From positions 1,116,001-1,180,000 of the forward strand of contig CAWJNZ010000007.1 of assembly GCA_963844405.1 (NCBI GenBank): 64,000 bases of DNA, read 5' to 3'. The stretch comes from DASSUW01 sp963844405 (GTDB lineage Bacteria > Actinomycetota > Thermoleophilia > Solirubrobacterales > Solirubrobacteraceae). The notes under the pieces are model-generated. The model did not search any database, had not been told where the DNA came from, and saw only the letters and a list, made by a program, of their open reading frames with translations. The position numbers and the translations under genes are program-made. Shown piece by piece: positions 34,490 to 44,189 of this stretch; positions within the stretch are counted from its first letter, which is position 1; every line of letters starts with the position of its first letter.

Positions 34490-35875
34490 CTATTCCGAGC
34501 TCGGGCTGATGTTGTGGTTGAGGCGGAAGACGTTCTCCGGGTCCCAGCGGTCCTTGGCCTCGACGAGCCGGGCGTACCGCTCGGCGCCGTAGGCCACGAC
34601 GACGGCGGCGTCGCCGGCCTCGGAGATGAAGTTGGGGAAGCCGGCCGGCCGCGCCCAGGGCGACAGGGCGTCGGTGAAGGCGCGGACCCAGTGGCGGTTG
34701 CCGGTGTCGCGCTCGGGCTCGAGCCACTGCGCCAGCACCTGGATCGCCCACTTGGCGTCGCGGTGGCCGAGCGCCGTCTCCATGCCGCCGACGCGACCGA
34801 AGGCGCCGCCGAGCGGCTGGAGGAGGACCGTCGACAGCGTGGACGGCGCGTTCTCGGCCGCGGCGAGGACGGTCTCGATCGCTGCGTCGGGCAGCTCGTC
34901 GAGGAAGCCGGAGCGGAAGTAGCCGCGCAGCCCCTCGGGGTGGCCGCCGTCCGTCAGCGACTGCACGGCGCAGTAGGGCATCGGCTGCACGACGTCGACC
35001 GCCGGGCCGAGCGCGCGCAGCGGCGCGATGTGCTCGGCGCCGCGCGCGGGCTCGCCGGCGTAGAGGACGATCACGCCGACCGCCGGGCGGCCCTGCAGCC
35101 CGGTGGGCACGAAGTCGAGCGGCGGGGCGGTCATCAGCGCCAGGCCGCCGCACAGGTTGTCGGGCGCCTCGGCCATCAACTCGCGGTAGGTGCGGATGAC
35201 CTCGCCGGCCTGCTCGCGCGGCCACAGGAGCATGCCGCCGAGCACGATCGGGCCGACCGCGCGCAGGGCGAACTCGAACTCGACGACGATGCCGAAGTTG
35301 CCGCCGCCGCCGCGGATCGCCCAGAAGAGGTCGGGGTTCTCGGTCGCCGACGCCGTGACGAGGAGGCCGGTGGCGGTGACCACGCGCGCGGCGCGCAGGT
35401 TGTCGGCGGCCAGGCCCATCTTGCGCTCCAGCCAGCCGCTCCCGGAGCCGAGCGTGAAGCCGGCCACGCCGGTCGAGGAGACGCGGCCGCCGGTGACGGC
35501 GAGCCCGTGCTCCTGCGTGACCGCGTCGAGCTCGCCCCAGAGGACGCCGGGCTGGACCCAGGCGATCTGGCGCGTCGCGTCGACGTGGACCGCCTTCAGC
35601 GGGCTGAGGTCGATCACCAGGCCGCCCTCGCTGGTGGCGAAGCCGGGCGCCGCATGGCCGCCGGCGCGCACCGAGACCTCCATCCCGTGCTGCCGCGCGT
35701 GGAGCAGCGCGGCGGACACGTCGGCGACCGACTCACAGCGCGCGATCAGCGCCGGGTAGCGGTCGATCATCCCGTTGTAGACGCGGCGGGCGGAGTCGTA
35801 GCCTTCGTCGTCGGGACCGATCAGCGTGCCGGAGAAGCGATGGATCGCGGGCGAGGAGGGAAGCAGGAGCGACAT
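34490..35875 (-). CDS. BBE-like FAD-linked oxidase (FAD_binding_4)
   Basis: 461 residues. The FAD-binding PCMH domain shows ALIARCESVADVSAALLHAR, VSVRAGGHAAPGF with the flavin-linking His (H74), and GGRVSSTGVAGFTLGSGSGWLERKMGLAADNLRAARVVTA. The position of the second covalent anchor (Cys in bicovalent berberine-bridge enzymes) is Ala here, so a single His-flavin link is predicted. The C-terminal BBE motif is FRLNHNISP. The substrate is unknown; family members oxidise sugars, alcohols or secondary metabolites. ATG 35875 begins MSLLLPSSPAIHRFSGTLIG, a typical start; in-frame upstream sequence is not family-like. Confidence 0.85.
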   Translation of the reverse strand: MSLLLPSSPAIHRFSGTLIGPDDEGYDSARRVYNGMIDRYPALIARCESVADVSAALLHARQHGMEVSVRAGGHAAPGFATSEGGLVIDLSPLKAVHVDATRQIAWVQPGVLWGELDAVTQEHGLAVTGGRVSSTGVAGFTLGSGSGWLERKMGLAADNLRAARVVTATGLLVTASATENPDLFWAIRGGGGNFGIVVEFEFALRAVGPIVLGGMLLWPREQAGEVIRTYRELMAEAPDNLCGGLALMTAPPLDFVPTGLQGRPAVGVIVLYAGEPARGAEHIAPLRALGPAVDVVQPMPYCAVQSLTDGGHPEGLRGYFRSGFLDELPDAAIETVLAAAENAPSTLSTVLLQPLGGAFGRVGGMETALGHRDAKWAIQVLAQWLEPERDTGNRHWVRAFTDALSPWARPAGFPNFISEAGDAAVVVAYGAERYARLVEAKDRWDPENVFRLNHNISPSSE

Positions 35876-35960
35876 GCCTCCAGGTTCCCGGCCGCGACGC
35901 CTGTGCCGCATCGGGGGAGTCCCTAGTCCGCGGGTGCGGGTGACCCCAGGTTCAGCCTGG

Positions 35961-36707
35961 CTAGGCGGCGCGGCGCAGCGGCGCGGCGGGAGCGGCGGCC
36001 GCCTCCACCAGCGCCTCGAACAGCGCTCGATGGCGCCCGTGCGAGGTGAGGCCCTCGGCGTGCCACTGCACGCCCAGCACGAGCCGATAGGAGTCCCGCC
36101 CGCCCTCGACCGCCTCGACGGTGCCATCGGCCGCGTACGCGACCGCGCGCAGGCCGTGCCCGAGGGCGTCGACGGCCTGGTGGTGGAACGAGTTCACGCG
36201 CAGGATGTCGGTGCCCACCACGCGCGCCAGCCGCGAGCCGGGCTCGACGTGCACGGTGTGGGTGGTAGCGGTGGCCGGCTCGGTCTGGCGGTGGCCGGGC
36301 AGGTGCTGGTGCAGCGTGCCGCCGCGCGCGACGTTGAGGGCCTGGACGCCGCGGCAGATGCCGAGCAGCGGCAGCCCGCTCGCGTCGGCCGCGCGCGCCA
36401 GCTCGAGCTCGAAGGCGTCGAGCCCCGGCTCGGTGGGGCCGAGCTCGGCGTGGCGCTCGCTCGCGCCGTAGTTGTCGGGGTCGAGGTCCGGGCCGCCGGA
36501 CAGGCAGATGCCGTCGAGCCGCTCCACGAAGGCCGCGGCGTCGCCCAGCGGCGGCAGCACGACCGGCATGCCGCCGGCCGCCTCGATCGCGCGCAGGTAG
36601 GTCATGCCGAGCGCCATCTCGGCGTGCGGCGGCTCGCCGTGGCGGCGCAGCGTCCCGGCGCTGCTGGACCGCAGCTCCGAGGTGGTGACGCCGATCAGCG
36701 GCTTCAT
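35961..36707 (-). CDS. class I glutamine amidotransferase-like hydrolase (PuuD/peptidase C26 type)
   Basis: 248 residues. KPLIGVTTSELR, LPPLGDAAAFVERLDGICLSGGPDLDPDNYGA, the nucleophile elbow LLGICRGVQALNVARGG (Cys), and the catalytic FHHQAVD and LGVQWHAEG are those of gamma-glutamyl-gamma-aminobutyrate hydrolases. It may cleave gamma-glutamyl amides in polyamine breakdown. A spermidine-dehydrogenase-like gene is far upstream at 650, so any pathway link is weak. ATG 36707 is chosen over a GTG two codons upstream. Confidence 0.85.
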   Translation of the reverse strand: MKPLIGVTTSELRSSSAGTLRRHGEPPHAEMALGMTYLRAIEAAGGMPVVLPPLGDAAAFVERLDGICLSGGPDLDPDNYGASERHAELGPTEPGLDAFELELARAADASGLPLLGICRGVQALNVARGGTLHQHLPGHRQTEPATATTHTVHVEPGSRLARVVGTDILRVNSFHHQAVDALGHGLRAVAYAADGTVEAVEGGRDSYRLVLGVQWHAEGLTSHGRHRALFEALVEAAAAPAAPLRRAA

Positions 36708-36811
36708 GCCCACATTTATCGCCCGGAGCGGGCGGTTCCTGGAATGGACATGTGGCTAGGAATCGACCGCCTGGGCTTCGACACGCGGGCGACTCCTATC
36801 CTCAGACGCCC
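36708..36811. promoter_or_regulatory. divergent intergenic region with a small hairpin
   Basis: The 104-bp gap between the divergent amidotransferase and ettA genes contains CGCCCG-GAG-CGGGCG (36720-36734) next to a short AT-rich patch (CATTTATC, 36712-36719). It must hold both promoters; no confident -35/-10 pair is assigned. Confidence 0.3.
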
Positions 36812-38463
<1,652 letters not shown>

Positions 38464-38467
<4 letters not shown>

Positions 38468-39288
38468 CGCAGCCGGTCACGATCCGCCACTTCACCGACC
38501 CGGCGTGCCCGTTCGCGTTCAGCGCCGAGCGCCAGCGGCACCGGCTGCTGTGGCTGTACGGCGACCAGATCGACTGGGAGCTGCACACGGTCGTGCTGCG
38601 CGAGGACAAGGGCGAGTGGACGCACTCGGACGGCATGCGGCGGCTGCAGCTCCAGTACGGCATGCCGATCGACTGGCGCGAGCGGCCGTGGCTCCAGGCG
38701 ACCGTCCACGCGTGCCGCGCCGTCGTCGCCGCCCGCCTGCGCTGGCCGGACCGCGCCGACCTGCTGCTCCGGCGCCTGCGCGTCCTGAGCATGGCGGGCG
38801 CGCTGCTCGACGACTCCGACACCCTCGAGCTCGCCGCGGAGCAGGCCGGGCTGCCGGTCGCCGAGATCGCCGCCTTCTGCGCCGAGCCGGAGGTCGAGGA
38901 GGCGCTGCGCGCCGACATGCGCGCCGCGCGCAGCCCGTCCCCTGCCGCCCGCGCCCAGGACTACAAGCTCGGCGGGCCGCCGGAGGAGCGCCGCTACACG
39001 TGCCCGTCGTACGAGCTGATCGCCGGCGGCGCGCGCCTCGACCTGCCGGGCTTCCGCCCGATCGAGGCCTACGAGGCGGCGCTCGCCAACCTCGAGCCGG
39101 GGCTCTCGCGGCGGCCCGACCCCCAGTCGGTGACCGAGGTGCTCGAGTGGGCGCCCTATCCGCTGGCGACCGCGGAGGTGGCGGCCGTCTGCGACCGCGA
39201 GACCCCCGACGTGCGCGCCGACCTCGCCCGCAGCGGCGCGCGGTTCGAGCCGGTCGGCGCCGACGGCTACTGGTCGCCGGCGCTCTGA
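38464..39288 (+). CDS. DsbA/2-HCT-like thioredoxin-fold protein
   Basis: 274 residues beginning with TTG in a TTGA overlap with ettA. The start QPVTIRHFTDPACPFAFSAERQRHRL has the DsbA-family position of CxxC but only the first Cys (CPFA), as in FrnE/HCCA isomerase-like members. Helical insert ALLDDSDTLELAAEQAGLPVAEI and the cis-Pro region CPSYELIAGGARLDLPGF fit the fold. A C-terminal winged-helix-like piece (TEVLEWAPYPLATAEVAAVCDRE) is unusual. With a single Cys it is not a classic oxidase; a glutathione- or mycothiol-linked role is inference. Confidence 0.75.
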
Positions 39289-39331
39289 AGCGGCGGACCG
39301 GTCAGCGTCACTTGCTACCTTCGGCGCCCTG

Positions 39332-40210
39332 ATGGTCTCGGTGGTGGCCTCCCTGGTGCTTGGTCTCGTGCTGCTCGCGTCCGCGGCGGCCAAGCTCGCC
39401 GACCCGGCGGGCACGCGCGCCGCGCTGGCCACCTACGGCGTGCGGTCGGAGACGGGCGCGCGGCTCCTGTGGGGCGTGCTGGTGGTCGTCGAGGGCGCGC
39501 TCGCTGTGGCCGTCGGCGCGGGGCTGCCTGCCGCGGCCTACGCGGCCGCCGCGCTGCTGGCCGCCTTCTGCGCGGCGCAGGCGGTCGCGCTGGCGAGCGG
39601 CCGCGGCGGCGCGCCGTGCGCGTGCTTCGGCGCCCGCGGGCGCATCTCGCAGCACTCGCTGGCGCGCACCGGCCTGCTGGCCGTCGCGCTCGCCGTGCTG
39701 CCGCTGCTGCCGCGCAGCGAGCCGAGCACCGAGGGATGGCTGGCGATCGGCCTCGCCGTCGCCCTGGTGGGCCTGGCGGCGCTGACGCTCGTGGTCCTCG
39801 CGCTGGCGCGCGAGGTCGGCATGCTCCGATTGGCGGCCGACCCGCGCGGGGCGCTCGAGATCGCCCACGAGGGCCCCGAGGTCGGCGGGCGCACCGCGCT
39901 CGCCGAGCACCTCGAGGTCGGTCCCGGGCAGATCGGCCTGGCGGTCTTCAGCTCGGACGGCTGCGCGCTCTGCCGCGCGCTCGAGCCGGCGGTCGAGGCG
40001 TTCGGCCGCGACCCGCGGGTCGCGCTGGCGCGCTTCGACGAGGTTCGCGACGCCGACGCGTGGGCGGCCGCCGACGTCCCCGGCAGCCCCTTCGCCGTCG
40101 CGCTCGACGCCGACGGCACCGTCCTGGCCAAGGGCACCTTCAACACGGGAGCCCAGCTCGAGAGCGTGCTGGCGGCCGCCGAACGGCGCCGGGGGGCGGT
40201 TCGTGCCTAG
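39332..40210 (+). CDS. MauE-TlpA-like fusion (membrane redox protein)
   Basis: 292 residues. Residues 1-165 are a MauE/DoxX-type four-helix membrane domain (VSVVASLVLGLVLLASAAAKLADPAGTRAAL) with the family motif APCACFGARG. Residues 180-290 form a thioredoxin-like domain with CxxC (SSDGCALCRAL) and a cis-Pro loop (VPGSPFAVALD). In methylamine-utilisation loci MauE (membrane) and MauD (thioredoxin-like) are separate proteins that help form the six disulfides of MauA; here both are fused. The next gene encodes a Cys-rich MauA-like Tat substrate, which fits a dedicated disulfide system. Confidence 0.8.
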   Translation: MVSVVASLVLGLVLLASAAAKLADPAGTRAALATYGVRSETGARLLWGVLVVVEGALAVAVGAGLPAAAYAAAALLAAFCAAQAVALASGRGGAPCACFGARGRISQHSLARTGLLAVALAVLPLLPRSEPSTEGWLAIGLAVALVGLAALTLVVLALAREVGMLRLAADPRGALEIAHEGPEVGGRTALAEHLEVGPGQIGLAVFSSDGCALCRALEPAVEAFGRDPRVALARFDEVRDADAWAAADVPGSPFAVALDADGTVLAKGTFNTGAQLESVLAAAERRRGAVRA

Positions 40211-40240
40211 GGGCCGCGAACGACGGCGGGGTGACGGTTC

Positions 40241-40804
40241 GTGACCCGGCTGAGCGATCGGCTGGCGAGCGGGACGTCGCGGCGCGGGTTCCTCTCGCGC
40301 GTATCGGGCGCGGTCATGGGCCTCACGGGAGCGGGCACGGTGGCCGGGCTCGTGGCGCCCGGCGACGCCGAGGCGTACCACTTCTGCGGCCACATCTACA
40401 CGACCGACTCGTGCCCGCACCCGACCGGGCTGCCGCGGATCGACTCGCGCGGGCGCCCGCTGCGGGCCTCCGACGGCCACCCGATCGACGACCTCGGCCG
40501 GCTGATCGGCGACGACGGCCGTGCGGTCGACGAGGACGGCCGCCCACTCACCGACGCGGACGGCCGGCCGCTGCCGGCGGCCACGCGCACCGCGGTGTGC
40601 GACTGGGTCGCCGACCGCTTCAACATCTCCACCGAGGTCGACGGCGCCTGGTACCGCTGCTGCGGCGGCCGCATCCGCAAGCTCGTCGACTGCTGCTCGC
40701 CGAGCCCGCGCCGCATCAACGGCGACGCCTCGCTGACGGGCTACTGCTACAACGGCCGGAAGGTCTTCTGCGTCATGTACTACGACACGAGGATCAAGTG
40801 TTGA
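40241..40804 (+). CDS. Cys-rich Tat-exported protein, methylamine dehydrogenase light-chain-like, with DGRPL repeats
   Basis: 187 residues from GTG. The twin-arginine signal (SRRGFLSR, then an Ala/Gly-rich stretch ending AEAYHFCGH) marks folded export. The mature protein has ten Cys. The C-terminal WYRCCGGRIRKLVDCC...SLTGYCYNGRKVFCVMYYDTRIKC resembles the middle of MauA (methylamine dehydrogenase small chain). The segment before CYN, which in MauA carries the first Trp of the tryptophan tryptophylquinone cofactor, is SLTGY here, so no TTQ is expected. Six degenerate octads of the type DxDGRPLx fill about residues 65-110. Adjacent MauE-TlpA and CcdA/MauF-like genes support a disulfide-rich product. 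The role is unknown. Confidence 0.7.
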   Translation: MTRLSDRLASGTSRRGFLSRVSGAVMGLTGAGTVAGLVAPGDAEAYHFCGHIYTTDSCPHPTGLPRIDSRGRPLRASDGHPIDDLGRLIGDDGRAVDEDGRPLTDADGRPLPAATRTAVCDWVADRFNISTEVDGAWYRCCGGRIRKLVDCCSPSPRRINGDASLTGYCYNGRKVFCVMYYDTRIKC

Positions 40805-40812
40805 GCCGACGA

Positions 40813-40887
40813 CTTCAAGCGGTTGACGTGGATTCGGACCTCCATGTCCGAATCCCGAGAGACGGTGTTCCGCCGTCATCCGGCGGG
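40813..40887 (+). repeat. single copy of the dispersed palindromic repeat unit
   Basis: CTTCAAGCGGTTGACG, then a hairpin GGATTCGGAC-CTCCAT-GTCCGAATCC (40830-40855), CCGAGA, and GACGGTGTTCCGCCGTCATCCGGCGG match the left half of the 19833-20096 element along its length. Two stem positions differ from that copy, and both are compensated on the opposite strand of the stem (C-G to T-A, and A-T to G-C). It sits in the 88-bp gap between the MauA-like and CcdA-like genes. Confidence 0.85.
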
Positions 40888-40892
40888 CGGGC

Positions 40893-41549
40893 GTGCTAGA
40901 GACGGTGCTGATCGTTGCCGCCGCGGCGGCCGGCGTGACCGGCGCGTGGTCGCCGTGCGGCTTCTCGATGGTCGAGACGCTGGCGCCGCAGGGCTACGCC
41001 GGGCGGCTCCGGGTGACCGCGGCGGCGTGCCTCACCTTCGCCGCGGGCGCGCTGGCCGGCGGCGTCGTCACCTTCGGCGGCCTCGCGCTGCTCGGCGAGG
41101 CGCTCGGCGCAGGCGGGCCGGCCGCGCTAACGGTGGCGGCCGCGGTCGCGCTGGCGGCGGCGATCGGCGAGGCGCGCGGCGCCCGCATCGTCCCGCAGGT
41201 GCGCCGCCAGGTGCCCGAGTCGTGGCGGCGGCGGATGCCGGTGCCGCTCGCCGCGGGGCTCTACGGCGTCCTGCTCGGCCTCGGGTTCACCACCTTCATC
41301 CTCACCTTCGCCGTCTGGGCGCTCGCCGGCGTCAGCATCGCGATCGGCGACCCGGCGCTCGGCCTCTCCGTCGGCCTCGCCTTCGGCGCCGGGCGGCTGC
41401 TGCCCGTCGTCGTGCTCGCGCCGGCCGCCGCGACCGTCACGGGCGCCGCCTTCCACGCCGCGATGGCCGAGCGGCCGCAGATCCTGCGCTCCCTGCGCGC
41501 CGTCGACGCCGTGGCGATGGCGGCGTGCGCCGTCGCGCTCGTCGCCTGA
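40893..41549 (+). CDS. CcdA/DsbD-family membrane protein (MauF-like)
   Basis: 218 residues, six or so hydrophobic helices. The first helix ends in WSPCGFSMVETLAPQG, the Cys-Pro pattern of CcdA/DsbD/MauF electron carriers; other helices include LTFAAGALAGGVVTFGGLALLG and PLAAGLYGVLLGLGFTTFILTF. It should pass electrons across the membrane to or from the thioredoxin-like partner encoded just upstream. GTG 40893 lies directly after the repeat element; a slightly later GTG (40905) is possible. TGATG couples it to the propeller gene. Confidence 0.75.
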   Translation: MLETVLIVAAAAAGVTGAWSPCGFSMVETLAPQGYAGRLRVTAAACLTFAAGALAGGVVTFGGLALLGEALGAGGPAALTVAAAVALAAAIGEARGARIVPQVRRQVPESWRRRMPVPLAAGLYGVLLGLGFTTFILTFAVWALAGVSIAIGDPALGLSVGLAFGAGRLLPVVVLAPAAATVTGAAFHAAMAERPQILRSLRAVDAVAMAACAVALVA

Positions 41550-42370
41550 TGGCCGCGCGGAGGCTCGCCGTCAACGCGTCCGACCCGAGCGTCGACGGGG
41601 CGCTGCTGGCCTGGCACGAGGCTGGCCAGCCCGGGGTCCTCGTCCGCGACGGGCGCGAGGAGCGGCTTGCCGGCGCCCACCCGGCGCTCGGCCAGGGCCG
41701 CGTGGCGGTGACCACCGGCGCGACGATCGAGATCGGGTCGACGACCGGCGACGGCTTCGCCGCCAGCATCCCCGCCCCCGGCGCCGACGCCGTCGCCGTC
41801 TCCGCCTCGTGGGTCGCCTGGCGCGTCCGCGAGGGCGACACCGACGTCATCTACGCCGTGCCGCTGGAGACCGACGCGGCGCCGCGCGAGATCATGCGGG
41901 CGGCCGAGCTCGGCCGTCCGGCGCTCCAGGGCGGCCGCGTCGCCTTCCACGTGATCGGCCGTACGAGCCGGATCATCGTCGCCGACCTCGCTTCCGGCAA
42001 CGCGCGCACCGCGCGCCAGGAGCGCCGCGCGCTGCTCCTCAACCCCTCGCTCCAGGGCGGGCGCCTGCTCTACGTGCGCGCGGTCTACTCGCGCCAGGAG
42101 CTGCGCCTCGGGCCCGTCACCCGCCGCTCGCCGCGCAAGGACCGGCGGCTGTGGTCGACCGTGCCGACCGGCCGCCGCGACGCCGGGCACGAGCCGGGCG
42201 ACGTGCACAAGCAGCACGGCCACCCCCACCGGCTGTGGAAGCGCCCGCCGCGCGGCGCCTCGTTCACGCTCTGGACGACCGCGCTGGCCGACGACGCCGC
42301 CTACGTGACGCGCCTGCGGCAGATCGCCGGTCGCGCGCTGGTGGCCGAGATCGTGCGCGTGACCCGCTAG
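41549..42370 (+). CDS. TolB-like beta-propeller protein in the mau-like cluster
   Basis: 273 residues without a signal peptide. Repeating strands such as SVDGALLAWHEAGQPGVLV, VAVSASWVAWRVREGDTDVIYAV, ELGRPALQGGRVAFHVIG and LLNPSLQGGRLLYVRAVY give about five to six blades of a TolB/WD40-like propeller. Because it is translationally coupled (TGATG) to the CcdA/MauF-like gene, a link to the neighbouring redox cluster is likely. Methylamine dehydrogenase heavy chain is also a propeller, but I see no direct sequence evidence for homology. Confidence 0.65.
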   Translation: MAARRLAVNASDPSVDGALLAWHEAGQPGVLVRDGREERLAGAHPALGQGRVAVTTGATIEIGSTTGDGFAASIPAPGADAVAVSASWVAWRVREGDTDVIYAVPLETDAAPREIMRAAELGRPALQGGRVAFHVIGRTSRIIVADLASGNARTARQERRALLLNPSLQGGRLLYVRAVYSRQELRLGPVTRRSPRKDRRLWSTVPTGRRDAGHEPGDVHKQHGHPHRLWKRPPRGASFTLWTTALADDAAYVTRLRQIAGRALVAEIVRVTR

Positions 42371-42412
42371 CGCACCGGGTACGGCTTCGTCTGACGAACA
42401 AGGGGAGGCATG

Positions 42413-44152
42413 ATGAACGTCAAGCTCTTGGCCGCGGCGCTGTTGACCGCGGCGCTGGCGGCGCCGGTGGCCCAGGCGGACCGCCGGGACGAGTTCGTGA
42501 AGGCGCCGACCGCCGTGGGCAGCGGCGGGGCGGCGGGGACGGTCGACGTGCTCGCCACGAAGGCGGCGATCGACACGCTGAAGAAGGGCGGGAACGCCGT
42601 CGACGCCACCGTGGCGGCGGCGGGCGTGCTCGGCGTCACCGAGCCGTACTCGGCCGGCATCGGCGGCGGCGGCTTCATGGTCATCCGCACGCCGAAGGGC
42701 GACGTCACGACGATCGACGGCCGCGAGAAGGCACCGGACGCCATGACGCCCACCTCGTTCATGGAGAACGGCGCGCCGCTGAGCTTCGCCAACGCCCGCT
42801 GGAGCGGGCTCTCGGCCGGCGTGCCCGGCACCGTCGCGCAGTGGGAGCTGGCGCTCGACCGCTACGGCAGCAAGTCGCTGCGCAAGCTGCTCCAGCCGGC
42901 GATCGACGTGGCCCGCCGCGGGTTCGTCGTCGACCAGACCTTCTTCGACCAGACGACGCCGAACATCGACTTCTTCGACGACATCCCGTCGACCGAGGAG
43001 ATCTACCTCGACCCGGACGGCACGCCGCGCGACGTCGGCACCACGCTGCGCAACCCCGACCTCGCGCGCGCGTACGAGCTCATCGCCCGCGACGGCGCGG
43101 ACGCGTTCTACCGCGGGCCGCTGGCCCGCGCGATCGCCGAGGCGGCTTCCGACCCGCCGGTGGCGGCCGACGCCAACCACGTCTGGCGGCCCGGCCTGAT
43201 GACCGAGGACGACCTGCGCGACTACGACGCCGTGTGGCGCGCGCCGACGCGGATCGGCTACAAGGGCCTCGACGTCTGGGGCATGGGCCCGCCGTCGAGC
43301 GGCGGCTCGACCGTCGGCGAGGCGCTGAACATCCTCGAGGGGCTGCCGCTGTCGGCCGGCAACCGCACGCGCTCGCTGCACTACTTCCTGGAGGCGTCGC
43401 GCTACGCGTTCGCCGACCGCGGCGCGTACCTGGCCGATCCCGACTACTTCGACGTGCCGCTGAGCTGCCTGCTCTCGGACAGCTTCGCGGCCGAGCGGCG
43501 CGCGCTGATCACGGAGACGGCGGCCACCAGCCCGGTCGCCCCGGGCAACTGCCCGACGCGGGGCCATATCTCGACGGCGGGCGAAGGCCCGTCGACGACG
43601 CATCTCACGGTCGCCGACAAGCGCGGCTTCGTCGTGTCGTACACGTTCACGATCGAGTCGACCGGCGGCAACGGCATCGTCGTCCCGGGCTGGGGCCTGA
43701 TGCTCAACAACGAGCTGACCGACTTCGACTTCAACTCGACCACGCATCCGAACCGCGCCGACGGCGGAAAGCGCCCGCGCAGCTCGATGGCGCCGACGAT
43801 CATCACCCGCGAGGGGCGGCCGGTGCTGGCGGTCGGCTCGCCGGGCGGCTCGATGATCATCACCACCGTGCTGCAGGTCCTGCTCGAGCGGCTCGAGCTC
43901 GGCAAGGACCTGCCGCAGGCGATCGTCAGCCCGCGCGCCTCACAGCGCAACACGAGCCCGACCCCCACGACGATCGCCGAGCCCGACTTCGACCGGACGG
44001 GTCTCACGGCGCGCGGCCACATCTTCGGCTCGCAGAACGAGATCGGCGCGGTGACCGGCATCGAGTTCCTCGGCCGCGACCGCTTCCGGGCGGCGGCGGA
44101 GCCCACGAGACGCGGCGGAGGCAGCGCGGCGGTCGTGCGCAAAGACCGCTGA
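42413..44152 (+). CDS. ggt: secreted gamma-glutamyltransferase
   Basis: 579 residues. Signal peptide MNVKLLAAALLTAALAAPVAQA. An N-terminal Ntn-hydrolase large subunit (ATKAAIDTLKKGGNAVDATVAAAGVLGVTEPYSAGIGGGGFMVI, SGLSAGVPGT) is followed by the autoprocessing Thr in GPSTTHLTVADKRGFVVSYTFTIE and the small subunit with PRSSMAPTII and VGSPGGSMI. It cleaves gamma-glutamyl bonds of thiol peptides outside the cell. GGGGAGG precedes tandem ATGs; the second (42413) has better spacing. A perfect hairpin follows the stop. Confidence 0.92.
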   Translation: MNVKLLAAALLTAALAAPVAQADRRDEFVKAPTAVGSGGAAGTVDVLATKAAIDTLKKGGNAVDATVAAAGVLGVTEPYSAGIGGGGFMVIRTPKGDVTTIDGREKAPDAMTPTSFMENGAPLSFANARWSGLSAGVPGTVAQWELALDRYGSKSLRKLLQPAIDVARRGFVVDQTFFDQTTPNIDFFDDIPSTEEIYLDPDGTPRDVGTTLRNPDLARAYELIARDGADAFYRGPLARAIAEAASDPPVAADANHVWRPGLMTEDDLRDYDAVWRAPTRIGYKGLDVWGMGPPSSGGSTVGEALNILEGLPLSAGNRTRSLHYFLEASRYAFADRGAYLADPDYFDVPLSCLLSDSFAAERRALITETAATSPVAPGNCPTRGHISTAGEGPSTTHLTVADKRGFVVSYTFTIESTGGNGIVVPGWGLMLNNELTDFDFNSTTHPNRADGGKRPRSSMAPTIITREGRPVLAVGSPGGSMIITTVLQVLLERLELGKDLPQAIVSPRASQRNTSPTPTTIAEPDFDRTGLTARGHIFGSQNEIGAVTGIEFLGRDRFRAAAEPTRRGGGSAAVVRKDR

Positions 44153-44164
44153 CGAAGCAGTGGA

Positions 44165-44189
44165 GTCTGACCCCGTGGGGGGGTCAGAC
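44165..44189. terminator. bidirectional terminator-like hairpin between convergent genes
   Basis: GTCTGACCCC and GGGGTCAGAC are perfect 10-bp arms around GTGGG. The hairpin lies 12 bp after the gamma-glutamyltransferase stop, and the TGA of the convergent HAD gene is within its right arm. There is no T tract, as is common in high-GC actinobacteria. Confidence 0.6.

Noticed and set aside
40241..40804. True methylamine dehydrogenase small subunit
   Set aside because: The segment before CYN that holds the first TTQ Trp in MauA has no Trp here, and no heavy-chain gene is recognisable.
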